Below are positions 8,101 through 15,722 of a stretch of DNA of 18,461 nt, piece by piece. The notes under the pieces were generated by a model. That model had not been told where the DNA came from. It saw only the letters and a program-made list of their open reading frames with translations, and searched no databases. Positions within the stretch are counted from its first letter, which is position 1, and each line of letters opens with the position of its first letter. Position numbers and translations under genes: made by a program. Source of the stretch: CAMQVM01 sp044433365 (GTDB lineage Bacteria > Bacteroidota > Bacteroidia > Bacteroidales > Rikenellaceae); the NCBI GenBank assembly GCA_044433365.1, contig JAWXTR010000060.1, forward strand, positions 1-18,461. Reading direction: 5' to 3'.

Positions 8101-8225
8101 GTTCTGACCTGCAATATCCACTATCGCTTGCTATTATTATCGGTATGGTGGTTGGTACAATGGTTAGTTTGGTCTTTATTCCTGCTGCTTACTACACTAT
8201 TTACAATCGCAAAGCAAAAAAATAG
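5175..8225 (+). CDS. RND efflux permease, subunit 1
   Basis: This 1016-aa protein has the usual length of an AcrB/MdtB-type permease: one helix at residues 10-31, a large periplasmic porter domain with the motif SDPGASVREIDAIVKPI, helices 2-6 at about 335-490, a second periplasmic domain, and helices 8-12 at about 850-1010. It should use the proton gradient to drive export through the fusion lipoprotein and the TolC-like channel. In helix 4 the sequence is GMMVDNSIIVIDN: Asp407 is present, but the second Asp of the classical pair is Asn408. In helix 10, SGIIINDSIL has Asn921 where AcrB has the relay Lys. Six bases separate it from the second permease gene. Substrate is unknown. Confidence 0.93.
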   Translation: MIKRLIERPIAVSMSCIAIIVLGFVAMSYLPVSLMPDIDIPQITVQVSDPGASVREIDAIVKPIKNQLTQVVGLKTITTEARSDAGTIFMTFEPGNNIDITFIEVNERIDRSMSNLTDIERPKVLKASATDIPAFYMNLTVKGGVKEGETTLPEAGVRFTELGNFAREVIAKRIEQQKDVAMVDVSGVVTPELLIVPDYKKLTSMGEDVDLLEEAINDNNITLGALSIKDGEYRYNIHFDSEIGSKEDIENIYINHNGRVYQFKELCKVVERPAARQGLVRSGRENSITMAIIKQSDSKMESLQEGMNKMMEEFEKEYPDIEFEITRDQTKLLTYSINNLKNNLVAGALLACFIIFFFMKDFRSPLLIIITIPLALIVTLLAFNAIGITINIISLSGLVLGVGMMVDNSIIVIDNIMQKWQKGLPLKDAIAKAVGEVFTPMLSSVLTTCSVFLPLIFLSGVAGALFYDQAMAVTIALFSSLFVSVLVIPVYFYQLYKNKNSDTENKFLARFTNINYYRPYEWALKLTLRHRAITLLIFFLTIPAAYFVYGEIEKSRLPQISHDDAVMTIDWNSGITLDENDKRVGELLSHVSDKIEQSTSMVGQQQFLLSHTKDITPSESIVYIKTENDKVLLNVQNEIENYINEKYPNALVEFAVSGNIFDMIFSENEADLVAELQKRSGSSLTVTDVERVIDTLLLEVPDIEVSSIVKEQNIRYIADVEAMSIYNVDFSRVNRTLLTLTSQNDLFSINKGGYTIPVTTGEEGVQSSDILAGKVINSEGVEIPLDLIIKEVKGEDFKRLFSGKTGNYYPIEITVDEKATEKSIERVNEVLRGTDYFVTFTGGYFSSREMVSELMIILIVAIGLLYFILAAQFESIVQPLIILSEIVIDLFWVMLGLWLLGESLNLMSLIGIVVMSGIIINDSILKVDTINRLRKEGMPMIKAVFVGGHSRLKPILMTTFTTVLALVPFLSRVDMGSDLQYPLSLAIIIGMVVGTMVSLVFIPAAYYTIYNRKAKK

Positions 8226-8231
8226 ATAGTT

Positions 8232-11200
8232 ATGGCAGATATTAATAATATAAACGATAAAGGTGGCGAAAAAAAAGGATTTTTAGATAGTATCTCCTCT
8301 TTTTCATTAATACTTATCATGGTTATTTTAACTATGATAGGTATTGCGCTAGTGCCGATGGTAAAAGTTAGCCATAAACCTACAACAGAGCAGGGTAGCA
8401 GGCTTTCGATTACCTGCTCATGGAGTGGAGCATCGCCACGAGTTGTAGAGCAAGAGATTACATCACGAATTGAGGGTATGGTATCGTCAGTATCGGGTGT
8501 TGAGAGCGTATGGTCTACCTCTTATGTAGGGCGTAGCTACGTCGGTGTGCAGCTAAAAGATGGTGTAAATATCTCCTCTACACGTTTTGAAATATCTTCA
8601 CTACTAAAACAGCTTTCGACAAAGCTCCCAGAGGATGCCTCATATCCTTGGCTTAATGGTGGGTCGGTAAATACAGGTGAAACGCAGGTTAAACAGCTGC
8701 TTTCATATCAGATTAATGCCGATATGCCGCAAGATCAGATTCAGGAGTATGCTCAGGATAATATTGCCGCTTACTTAGAGCAAATAGAGGGAGTATCGGA
8801 TGTAAAAGTTAGTGGCGGAATGCCTCAATATCTTGAAATTGTCTACAACCCTATAATGCTTGGCTACTACGGGTTAACAGCTCAAAATATTGTAGATGGA
8901 ATATATAATTTTGTGGGTCGGTCGCAGATTTTAGGTGATATTGAGCAGATAGACAAACATGGCGTAAAAAACCGAATTACGCTGCATCTCGAAACTTCAC
9001 GTATAGGGTATGATATAGGTAAAATTCCTATTGCAAATATAGATGATAAGATTGTATATCTTAGTAGCATCGCCACAATGAGCTATAAGGAGAAAGCACC
9101 TAGCTCTTACTATCGTGTAAATGGTATGAACACCGTATATCTTAATGTAGAGGTGGAGGAGGATGTAAACATTATCTCTATGTCGAAAAAGGTGCGTGCT
9201 GAGATGGAATCACTGAAAGAAAATCTCGTTGAAAACTATTACGTTAAATTGCGAAGAGATGCCGCTAAGGAGATAAGCGCAGAGCTAAATAAACTGGTGC
9301 GAAGAACGTTTCTTGCCCTCTTTATTCTGCTATTTTTTGTATGGCTTGTAAGTAGAAGTTTGCGTTATCTTTCGATTATCGCTATTACACTTGCAGCAAA
9401 TATATTTATATCGGTAATAATGTATTATCTTTTTGAAATACAGCTGCATATCTTCTCACTAGCAGGTATATCCGTAGCTTTTGGTATTGTGATAGATACC
9501 TCTATCGTTATGGTCGACCACTACAGCTACTACCGTAATCGTAAGATGTTTATCGCCATTTTGGCGGCACTTCTTACCACTATCGGTTCGCTGGTGATTA
9601 TATTCTTTATGCCCGACTATATCAAAGAAGATTTATCCGATTTCTCGGCTATAATCATTATAAATCTATCGGTTGCGCTGCTTGTGTCGCTCTTTTTTGT
9701 CCCTGCACTTATCGATAGATACAAATATCAGAGTAGTGAGGCTACAAAATCTATATCGACTCGTAGAAAAATCGTGAAGTTTAGTCACTGGTATTCAAAA
9801 TATATCCGCTACACTCAAAAACGTAAATGGATATACGTAACGATTATGATTTTAGCCTTTGGGCTTCCTATACATCTGCTCCCATCGAAAGTTGGAGAAC
9901 CCGACCGCTGGAGTCGACAAGAGAAGATAGAAAAACAGTGGTATCACGATGTTTACAATGCAACTATCGGTAGTAACCTCTACCAACATACCCTAAAAAA
10001 ATCGTTGGAATACACTTTGGGGGGTGCTCTGCGCCTTTTTAGCACAAAAGTATCATCTTTTTCACGTAAAAAAGAGAATAAGGAGGTAGTGTTGCATATC
10101 CGTTCACAGATGCCAGAGGGTGGTAATGCACAGCAAATTAACGATAAAATAGTTAAAATAGAGTCGCTTTTAAGTAAATATAGCGAAATTGACCGCTACG
10201 AGACCAATATTAACGGTCGTGGAGGGTTTATAGATGTCTATTTTACTGAGGAGGCCGCCGAAACATCGTTTCCATACATTTTAGAGAGCGAAGTTATCGC
10301 TGCTGCTCTAAATGTTGGTGGGGTGGATTGGAGTATTTATGGAGTTAGTGAAAAGGGATTTAGCAACTCACTAAATTTAACCTACAAAACCCATAGAATA
10401 GCTATTACAGGCTATAACTACGATCAAGTTTATAAAATAGCCGAAAGACTTTGTGAAAAAATGGCACAAAATAGACGTGCCACCGATGTAGAAATCCAAA
10501 CTAGCGAGCAGCGTTGGAATAGCGCACCGACCGATTTAAATGAGATGTATATTAAGTATGATATGCAGAAAGTTGCCCTTCAAGAGCTAAATCTAAATAA
10601 GGGTTATTCGGCATTAAACGGGCTTCTTAGCACAATAGATATTAGTAAAAGCAAAACTGGTAATATCCGAACAGATATAACGATTGTATCTTCTGAGCGA
10701 GATAGTTTTGATGTTTGGAACTTGCTAAATAGCTACGTAAACGTTGGTGATAAGCAGGTGAAATATTCTGACCTTGGAACTATCGGTAAACGCAAAGCAC
10801 GTTCTTCTATTCAGAAGCGAAATCAAGAATATAGCATAAATGTAGCCTTTAACTTCTTAGGAAGCTATGAACTTTCAGATAAGTTTGTAGAGGAGGTAAC
10901 TGAGGAGATGAACGCTGAAATTCCGATAGGGTTTAAGTGTGAAAATAGCTCATCGGGTTGGCGACGTACCAACTCATCGCAATATTGGTTAATATTTGTG
11001 ATTGTGGCGATTATCTTCTTTGTCTGCTCTATACTTTTTGAGTCGCTGGTGCAGCCGCTTATGATTATTACGCTGATTCCTATCTCGTTTATCGGTACTT
11101 TCCTAACGTTCTACTTCTTAGAGATAGAGTTTGGAACGGGTGGATTCGCTTCGCTAGTATTACTTAGCGGATTAGTTGTGAATGCAGCGATATATATCAT

Positions 11201-11507
11201 AAATGAGTATAACAATACAGGTAAAATATTCATCAACCGTGCCGCTCGAAATAACTCTAAGCAGCAGATGATATTAAATAGAAATAGACTATACCTAAAA
11301 GCATACAACCACAAAATAATCCCAGTATTTCTAACAATCTTCTCGACAGTACTCGGATTAATCCCCTTCCTACTAGATGGCACAACCGAACAGTTTTGGT
11401 TCTCTTTTGCAATCGGTGCTATCGGTGGTCTGCTATTCTCTATTGTCGCTATTTTACTGTTTATGCCTATCTTTTTGCCTTTGAAGGATAAACGATTAAT
11501 ACCTTAA
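8232..11507 (+). CDS. RND efflux permease, subunit 2
   Basis: This 1091-aa RND permease is slightly longer than usual because of its N-terminal tail (about 25 hydrophilic residues before helix 1, SLILIMVILTMIGIALVPM) and insertions in the second periplasmic domain. The porter motif SWSGASPRVVEQEITSRIEG follows. Helix 4 reads FGIVIDTSIVMVD, keeping Asp422 but with Thr423 for the second Asp. Helix 10 reads SGLVVNAAIYIINE, with Asn984 in place of the relay Lys. Two different permeases in tandem suggest a hetero-oligomeric pump, as established for MdtBC, with the subunits sharing the work. It starts 6 bp after subunit 1, so translation is likely coupled. It is the last intact gene of the operon; no clear terminator is visible after it. 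Confidence 0.92.
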   Translation: MADINNINDKGGEKKGFLDSISSFSLILIMVILTMIGIALVPMVKVSHKPTTEQGSRLSITCSWSGASPRVVEQEITSRIEGMVSSVSGVESVWSTSYVGRSYVGVQLKDGVNISSTRFEISSLLKQLSTKLPEDASYPWLNGGSVNTGETQVKQLLSYQINADMPQDQIQEYAQDNIAAYLEQIEGVSDVKVSGGMPQYLEIVYNPIMLGYYGLTAQNIVDGIYNFVGRSQILGDIEQIDKHGVKNRITLHLETSRIGYDIGKIPIANIDDKIVYLSSIATMSYKEKAPSSYYRVNGMNTVYLNVEVEEDVNIISMSKKVRAEMESLKENLVENYYVKLRRDAAKEISAELNKLVRRTFLALFILLFFVWLVSRSLRYLSIIAITLAANIFISVIMYYLFEIQLHIFSLAGISVAFGIVIDTSIVMVDHYSYYRNRKMFIAILAALLTTIGSLVIIFFMPDYIKEDLSDFSAIIIINLSVALLVSLFFVPALIDRYKYQSSEATKSISTRRKIVKFSHWYSKYIRYTQKRKWIYVTIMILAFGLPIHLLPSKVGEPDRWSRQEKIEKQWYHDVYNATIGSNLYQHTLKKSLEYTLGGALRLFSTKVSSFSRKKENKEVVLHIRSQMPEGGNAQQINDKIVKIESLLSKYSEIDRYETNINGRGGFIDVYFTEEAAETSFPYILESEVIAAALNVGGVDWSIYGVSEKGFSNSLNLTYKTHRIAITGYNYDQVYKIAERLCEKMAQNRRATDVEIQTSEQRWNSAPTDLNEMYIKYDMQKVALQELNLNKGYSALNGLLSTIDISKSKTGNIRTDITIVSSERDSFDVWNLLNSYVNVGDKQVKYSDLGTIGKRKARSSIQKRNQEYSINVAFNFLGSYELSDKFVEEVTEEMNAEIPIGFKCENSSSGWRRTNSSQYWLIFVIVAIIFFVCSILFESLVQPLMIITLIPISFIGTFLTFYFLEIEFGTGGFASLVLLSGLVVNAAIYIINEYNNTGKIFINRAARNNSKQQMILNRNRLYLKAYNHKIIPVFLTIFSTVLGLIPFLLDGTTEQFWFSFAIGAIGGLLFSIVAILLFMPIFLPLKDKRLIP

Positions 11508-11540
11508 ATTATGAAAAGAATAATTAATACATATAAAGGT

Positions 11541-12042
11541 ATGAAAAAAGAATATTTGCGCTATTAGCCCTGTTTTGTTATGGGTGTTCGGCAGAGTCGG
11601 TGTCACACGTTGACTACTTAACGACTGATAAAGTTGTTTATGTTGACGAATTTTCTGAAGAATTTAAATTATCTGGAGGAGAATTACTAGATTTAGATGT
11701 AATTGGTTGTCAGAGTTTATGTGTCAAAGATTCTTTGTTGATTATATCAACATTAGATAAAAAAGGGTTTTTATCTATTTTTGACATAAGAGATAATAGT
11801 AACTTAGGGAGTTATATTGCTGTTGGTAAGGCTGAAAATGAGTTATTTGCGACGACCAGATTGCAAAAAGATGATATCTTTATTGAAAATGGTGATTATA
11901 AGTGCAATATTTATTGTATCCATACAGCAATTTTGATATTGATTTTAAAACAAAATCTATGTATACTTTAAACAGTACTACAGACGAAATATATAGATAT
12001 GATGTTTCGCAATTAATCAATTATTTAGAGTCGCATCAATAA
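11541..12042 (+). pseudogene. Second beta-propeller-type lipoprotein gene, frameshifted and internally deleted
   Basis: The ATG at 11541 is followed by six A's and quickly hits TAG. With seven A's the frame would read MKKRIFALLALFCYGCSAESVSH, a proper lipoprotein signal continuing into the open frame to 11971. That frame contains IAVGKAENEL, the same motif as the pseudogene at 145-1403, which places it in the same family. Near 11900-11925 the coding frame is lost. Another frame then gives SNFDIDFKTKSMYTLN followed by STTDEIYRYDVSQLINYLE to a stop at 12042, which looks like the C-terminal blade of such a protein. About half the expected length is missing, so a large internal deletion is likely as well. 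I infer a dead gene. Confidence 0.65.
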
Positions 12043-12050
12043 ATCATTAA

Positions 12051-12096
12051 AGGGAACTTCTAAAAATCGAATAAAACCAATTACTAAGAACTCCCC
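12051..12096 (+). mobile_element. Deleted copy of the family-B element
   Basis: The first 17 bases match the left end of the 4925-5087 element and the last 30 match its right end; the middle 115 or so bases are absent. The join falls in AAAAAT, which is present at both deletion edges in the full copy, so loss by short direct-repeat slippage is likely. It is flanked by TAA on the left and TAT on the right. Confidence 0.7.
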
Positions 12097-12116
12097 TATA
12101 CGCATAAAATAGGTCT

Positions 12117-12230
12117 ATGTACAAATATTTTATATTATTAACCCTACTAGTAGGATGTAATAGCCAAACTGCCACTAATAATTCGGTTGGTAGTGTAAAG
12201 GTGTTGCATAGCGATGAAAACTTCACTTGA
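12117..12230 (+). pseudogene. N-terminal stub of a lipoprotein
   Basis: The 37-codon frame encodes MYKYFILLTLLVGCNSQTA and a short tail. This is a clear lipoprotein signal with Cys at residue 14 but no mature domain. The tail ends about where an Abi-like fragment begins on the opposite strand, so the rest of the gene was probably lost in a deletion. By position and signal it may be a third beta-propeller-type lipoprotein, but too little remains to say. Confidence 0.5.
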
Positions 12231-12320
12231 AGTATTTACTATAACACTCCTCAGTGCAACCTCAATCTTCTCAATCTCATTGAAGCATAAAAGTCGCAGT
12301 TTTCTATCAAAGCGATACAT
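12228..12320 (-). pseudogene. Fragment of an Abi_2-like (abortive infection) gene
   Basis: Read on the minus strand from 12320, the frame gives MYRFDRKLRLLCFNEIEKIE and then VALRSVIVNTSSEVF. This matches my memory of the Abi_2 (AbiD/AbiF-type) family, where a YxFDRKLRxLLxNxIEKIEIALR stretch is characteristic. Only about 30 residues of a normally 300-aa protein remain; the frame then runs on into the reverse complement of the lipoprotein stub. It is not functional. Confidence 0.5.
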
Positions 12321-12388
12321 AGATTATTAGGCAGGCGCACTGCTGATACCAAATGAGAGTTCTCCATTAGATATTTACGGATAGGCTC
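12320..12388 (-). pseudogene. Fragment of an N6-methylase/helicase-like gene from a mobile element
   Basis: The residues EPIRKYLMENSHLVSAVRLP and NNL resemble the segment ending LVSAIRLPNNLF in the large N6-DNA-methylase/helicase proteins of Bacteroidales conjugative elements. Only 23 codons remain. They are joined in frame to the metal-permease remnant on one side and abut the Abi-like fragment on the other. The assignment rests on recall of the motif. Confidence 0.42.
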
Positions 12389-12731
12389 AATAGGTCTGAT
12401 TATAGCAAATGGCAACCCAAGAAGAGAGTGTGTCGCCAAAATAGAATCTACGCCAGTTTGCGGTGTTGCAACCAAAAATGAGGTAACAGCACCAGCCGAT
12501 GCACCCTCTTTCTTCAAAGATACAGATGTCGGGATTGCACCGCACGAACACAAAGGTAGTGGTACACCCAATGCAGCAGCTCCAAGCACCGACCGAAACC
12601 CTTTACGATGCAAAAACGAGTTATATACTCTTTGGCACATAGACGTGTAAAAGTCCAGAGATAAAGAATCCCAACAAGAGATATGGTGACATCTCATTTA
12701 GGATTGATAGTAATTCGTTAAAGTATCCCAT
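12389..12731 (-). pseudogene. SO_0444-type Cu/Zn efflux permease, N-terminal remnant with frameshift
   Basis: On the minus strand, the ATG at 12731 gives MGYFNELLSILNEMSPYLLL, then GFFISGLLHVYVPKSI and a stop. The next frame continues YNSFLHRKGFRSVLGAAALG, then VPLPLCSCGAIPTSVSLKKE, GASAGAVTSFLVATPQTG and VDSILATHSLLGLPFAIIRP. The Pro-Leu-Cys-Ser-Cys-Gly motif and TPQTGVDS are hallmarks of the SO_0444 family of Cu/Zn efflux permeases (PF03773-related). A loss of two bases in the TATATA run near 12621-12627 explains the frameshift. The protein breaks off after about 115 of the usual 350 or more residues, where the methylase-like fragment is joined; the open frame runs on to 12251. It begins 5 bp after the YecH-type gene on the same strand, so the two formed an operon. 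Confidence 0.8.
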
Positions 12732-12736
12732 TGTAT

Positions 12737-13015
12737 CTATTTAGTAACGTTTAATGAAGGCGTATCATAACTCTTCTTGTATCCACCACAAACTTTTGTA
12801 ATATCCATTGTAAAGCCACCCAAAGAGGGTTTAAACTTCCCCTTTGACTCTAAGAAATCGACCAGAGCTTCTATGCCTAAGCCCTTAACAGAGCAAGAAC
12901 GAAACGTCTGTTCCACTCCAAATTTAGCTATAATAGCTTGCTTCAAAATCTCCTTTGAAGCATAATTGTTTCCCTCCATCATATGAAGTACTTCGTGTGC
13001 GTGAATATCTTCCAT
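12737..13015 (-). CDS. YecH-type (DUF2492) putative metal-binding protein
   Basis: This is a 92-aa protein starting at the ATG at 13015. The open frame extends 18 codons further upstream, but family members begin MESIHGHEVL-like and here MEDIHAHEVLHMMEGNNYAS fits that start. Other family signatures are FRSCSVKGLGIEALVDFLES, GKFKPSLGGFTMDITKVCGG and the spaced His and Cys residues, which are candidate metal ligands. The family is small, cytosolic and of unproven function, described as probably metal-binding. It lies 5 bp before the broken metal-permease gene and is divergent from the His/Cys-rich membrane protein and TonB-dependent receptor, which supports a role in metal handling. The C-terminal tail is slightly longer than usual. 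Confidence 0.8.
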   Translation of the reverse strand: MEDIHAHEVLHMMEGNNYASKEILKQAIIAKFGVEQTFRSCSVKGLGIEALVDFLESKGKFKPSLGGFTMDITKVCGGYKKSYDTPSLNVTK

Positions 13016-13073
13016 TTTTCTTATTTTATTTAATAGTGTAAAGATCGTAATATTCTTTAATTGACACAATAGC

Positions 13074-13081
13074 CAAAATTA
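13074..13081 (-). promoter_or_regulatory. Possible -7 element for the YecH-type gene
   Basis: On the minus strand the bases read TAATTTTG, which fits TAnnTTTG. Transcription would begin near 13068, about 50 nt before the start codon. The matching -33 box is weak, so this is tentative. Confidence 0.35.
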
Positions 13082-13102
13082 GGTAATTTTTTATTCCTAA
13101 AT

Positions 13103-13119
13103 ACTTATCAATAATAAGT
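13103..13119. promoter_or_regulatory. Inverted repeat between divergent metal-locus promoters
   Basis: ACTTAT, 5 bases, ATAAGT forms a perfect 6-bp inverted repeat centred between the two divergent -7 elements, overlapping the expected -33 region of both. It is placed well for a shared operator, but no regulator can be assigned. Confidence 0.35.
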
Positions 13120-13140
13120 GCAGCGTAATGAATTTTGTAC

Positions 13141-13148
13141 TATATTTG
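13141..13148 (+). promoter_or_regulatory. -7 element for the small His/Cys protein and receptor operon
   Basis: TATATTTG is a perfect TAnnTTTG. Transcription would begin near 13154. No good -33 box lies 19-20 bp upstream, which would fit a promoter that needs an activator. Its position also argues that the protein starts after it. Confidence 0.5.
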
Positions 13149-13170
13149 CGTGAGTGTGGAGACGGTTACA

Positions 13171-13497
13171 TTGAATAAAAGAACAGCAATCAGATTAGTT
13201 ACACTATTTGTGCTATCAGTAATGGTGACATTATTGATTGGCAGCTCTGTACACATATATATTCACTCTACTCACTCTTGTTGCCACTCATCTGATTGTG
13301 GTAGTAGCGAGGAACATAATCATCACGATTGCAAGATATGTAATTTTGAATTATCTCTATTTAATAAAGCAGATAACATTATAATAACTTTTGTCATCTG
13401 CTTAATTTCAACGCTTTTAGTCCAGTATATCTCCAAAGATATCAACAATTACATCATAGCACGTACATCTCGTGCGCCTCCATACTCTATAATTTAA
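13171..13497 (+). CDS. Small His/Cys-rich membrane protein, likely metal-binding
   Basis: I take the TTG at 13171 as the start (MNKRTAIRLVTLFVLSVMVT, 108 aa). An in-frame TTG at 13135 lies before the promoter -7 element, and GTG codons at 13150 and 13156 are alternatives. A hydrophobic helix (about residues 8-28) is followed by a cluster of probable metal ligands: HIYIHSTHSCCHSSDCGSSE, then EHNHHDCKICNFELSLF. A second helix follows, and the end is RTSRAPPYSII. A CxxC unit between helices and a C-terminal RAPP-like end recall DUF2946-type and related small proteins found beside metal-responsive TonB receptors. The receptor gene begins 71 bp downstream on the same strand. It may bind or sense a metal at the inner membrane; the exact function is unknown. 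Confidence 0.6.
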   Translation: MNKRTAIRLVTLFVLSVMVTLLIGSSVHIYIHSTHSCCHSSDCGSSEEHNHHDCKICNFELSLFNKADNIIITFVICLISTLLVQYISKDINNYIIARTSRAPPYSII

Positions 13498-13568
13498 AAG
13501 TTATTATAATGTGTCTGCCTTTAACTGTTAAGGATAGACTCATCGTGTTTATACATTATATTATAGAT

Positions 13569-15719
13569 ATGCGTTTAAAATTTATTTTATACGTTCTGGC
13601 TCTGTGTGTCGCTACATTCTCTTTTGCGCAAAGTGCTGACAGCATACATCAACAAACTATAGACGAAGTTGTTGTAATGGGTAATATCCAGAAGAGAGAA
13701 CAGCAAACAAACCCACTCTCGATTGCAATAGTCGAAAAGGAGGATATTGCGAGAAACTTCTCTGGTAATGTGATGAAGAGCTTGGAGTATATCCCCGGTG
13801 TGCAGTCAATGAGCGTTGGTTCAGGTTTCTCAAAACCTATGATACGAGGTATGGGATTCAATCGTGTGAGTGTCATCGAGGGTGGTATAAAGCAGGAAGG
13901 ACAGCAGTGGGGAGCAGACCACGGCTTGGAGATTGATGCCTTTAATGTTGAGAGAGTTAATATTCGCAAAGGCTCATCTTCTCTACTCTTTGGTAGCGAT
14001 GCTATGGGTGGAGTTGTGGAGATCCTTCAACCTGTGTTGCCGTCATCAGATGGTGTCTTTGGTGAGGTCGATCTTATTGGCCGTTCTGTCAATGGTCTAC
14101 TTGGAGGCTCGCTTATGATGGGGCTTAAAAAGGGGCGATGGTTTGTTAAGGCTCGTCACTCCGAACAACACTTTGCGGACTTTGCTGTACCGACTGACCA
14201 CGTTGTCTATCTTACCCAAATCATGCCTATTACCGATGGGCGAGTAAATAACACTGCAGGGTTCGAGAGGTCATCTTCATTATACACAAGATATGGAGGT
14301 TCAAACTTCACATCCGCTATATCGCTCAGTAATGCCTACCAAAAAGCTGGATTTTACCCCGGTGCACACGGTGTTCCCGACCCATCAAGGGTCTACGACG
14401 ATGGCAATCTGCGAAATATTGATTTGCCATATAGTACAGTGAATCACCTCAAAATCTTATCGCTCAACAAATATTGGTGGAGCGGAGGTTGGGTGAGCTG
14501 GGACTTGGGTTACCAGAATAACCATAGAGAAGAGCATAGTGAGTTTCATACCCACTACTCAACTCAGACAATACCCGAAGTTGACCCCGATTTAGAGATA
14601 CTTCTTGCCCTGCAAAACTTCAGCTCTGATGCGAAGGTTCACATCGACCATTCATATCGACTTAGTAGCGAGGTGGCGTGGAGTGCGGCATATCAAGATA
14701 ACCAAATAGGGGGGTACTCGTTTCTGATTCCAGCCTATCGAAGATTTACAACAGGCGTTGCGTATGTTGCAAATTTTGAGGTAAGTGATGCCTTTCGCCT
14801 AAGTGGTGGCGTGCGCTACGACTTTGGAAATATATCTGTTGATGAGTATCAAGATGAATACCTTGTTGATTATCTATACTCTCAAGGATACAACGAGAGT
14901 GTGGTCGAGGCAAATGAGATGCGAAGCTACAACCTAGATCGAAACTTTGGTGATTATTCACTCTCGCTAGGTGGAGTATGGAGTGTTAATACTCAAAATA
15001 GACTCAGGGCAAATATTGGGCGAAGTTTTCGACTTCCAAATGCCAATGAGCTTGTCGCTAATGGAGTACATCACAGCTCTTTTAGGCACGAGCAGGGTGA
15101 TCCTACACTTGACTCGGAGCGAGGTTGGCAGGCAGATTTGGGGTATGAATATTCAAACGACATACTCTCTATTTCGCTTTCGCCATATGTGAGTTGGTAC
15201 GCTTCATATATCTATCTACAACCAACTTTAGAGTGGTCGGTATTGCCCCATGCAGGGCAGATATATCGCTACACACAGTGCGAGGCTCTCTTTGCAGGTG
15301 GTGAGGCAGCATTCTCCGTCAACCTATCAAAGCAATGGCAATACAAGGCGAGCGTAGAGTACACCTATTCATGCAATATAGATGAGCGCATATCCATAAC
15401 ATTCACTCCACCAACCACCCTGCGCAACGAAATATCATGGCACAAAGAGTTGTTCTCCCTCTCGGCAGAGTGGAAGATGGTGGCAGATCAAAACAATGTC
15501 GGTCGCAACGAAGATCCGACACCAGGGGCAAATCTCTTTGGTTTTCGTGCTGTTGTTGCACTACCATTTATCTCTGAAGGAACTACCATGGTAGCCTCAG
15601 TAGACAATATCTTTAATACTAAATACTTAAACCACTTAAGCTACTATCGCTATGTGGAGATTCCTGAAGAAGGACGAAATTTTCAATTATCAATTAAAAT
15701 ACCATTTAAAATCAATTAA
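13569..15719 (+). CDS. TonB-dependent outer-membrane receptor, probably for a metal or metal complex
   Basis: This is a 716-aa protein from the ATG at 13569. The frame is open from 13509, but only this start gives a normal signal peptide (MRLKFILYVLALCVATFSFA-Q). A TonB-box-like IDEVVVMG lies at residues 31-38. The plug domain includes LEYIPGVQSMSVGSGFSKPM, IRGMGFNRVSVIEGG and KGSSSLLFGSDAMGGVVEI, and a 22-strand-type barrel follows. It has no N-terminal carboxypeptidase-like or SusC extension, so it is a classical metal/siderophore-type receptor. His-rich loops (HREEHSEFHTHYST) and its neighbours (His/Cys-rich protein, His/Asp-rich lipoprotein, YecH-type protein) point to zinc or copper. It imports substrate across the outer membrane using TonB energy. 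Confidence 0.9.
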   Translation: MRLKFILYVLALCVATFSFAQSADSIHQQTIDEVVVMGNIQKREQQTNPLSIAIVEKEDIARNFSGNVMKSLEYIPGVQSMSVGSGFSKPMIRGMGFNRVSVIEGGIKQEGQQWGADHGLEIDAFNVERVNIRKGSSSLLFGSDAMGGVVEILQPVLPSSDGVFGEVDLIGRSVNGLLGGSLMMGLKKGRWFVKARHSEQHFADFAVPTDHVVYLTQIMPITDGRVNNTAGFERSSSLYTRYGGSNFTSAISLSNAYQKAGFYPGAHGVPDPSRVYDDGNLRNIDLPYSTVNHLKILSLNKYWWSGGWVSWDLGYQNNHREEHSEFHTHYSTQTIPEVDPDLEILLALQNFSSDAKVHIDHSYRLSSEVAWSAAYQDNQIGGYSFLIPAYRRFTTGVAYVANFEVSDAFRLSGGVRYDFGNISVDEYQDEYLVDYLYSQGYNESVVEANEMRSYNLDRNFGDYSLSLGGVWSVNTQNRLRANIGRSFRLPNANELVANGVHHSSFRHEQGDPTLDSERGWQADLGYEYSNDILSISLSPYVSWYASYIYLQPTLEWSVLPHAGQIYRYTQCEALFAGGEAAFSVNLSKQWQYKASVEYTYSCNIDERISITFTPPTTLRNEISWHKELFSLSAEWKMVADQNNVGRNEDPTPGANLFGFRAVVALPFISEGTTMVASVDNIFNTKYLNHLSYYRYVEIPEEGRNFQLSIKIPFKIN

Positions 15720-15722
15720 ATT

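Noticed and set aside
11111..11383. Minus-strand open frame inside the second RND gene
   Set aside because: It is opposite a well-supported permease helix region; similar antisense frames at 6176-6517, 7097-7348, 7805-8050 and 8882-9076 are explained the same way.
12777..12965. Plus-strand open frame opposite the YecH-type gene
   Set aside because: It is the reverse of a recognised family with no support of its own.
14746..15192. Open frames overlapping the TonB-dependent receptor (14746-14961 minus, 14971-15192 plus)
   Set aside because: They conflict with the receptor frame and lack their own start signals or motifs.
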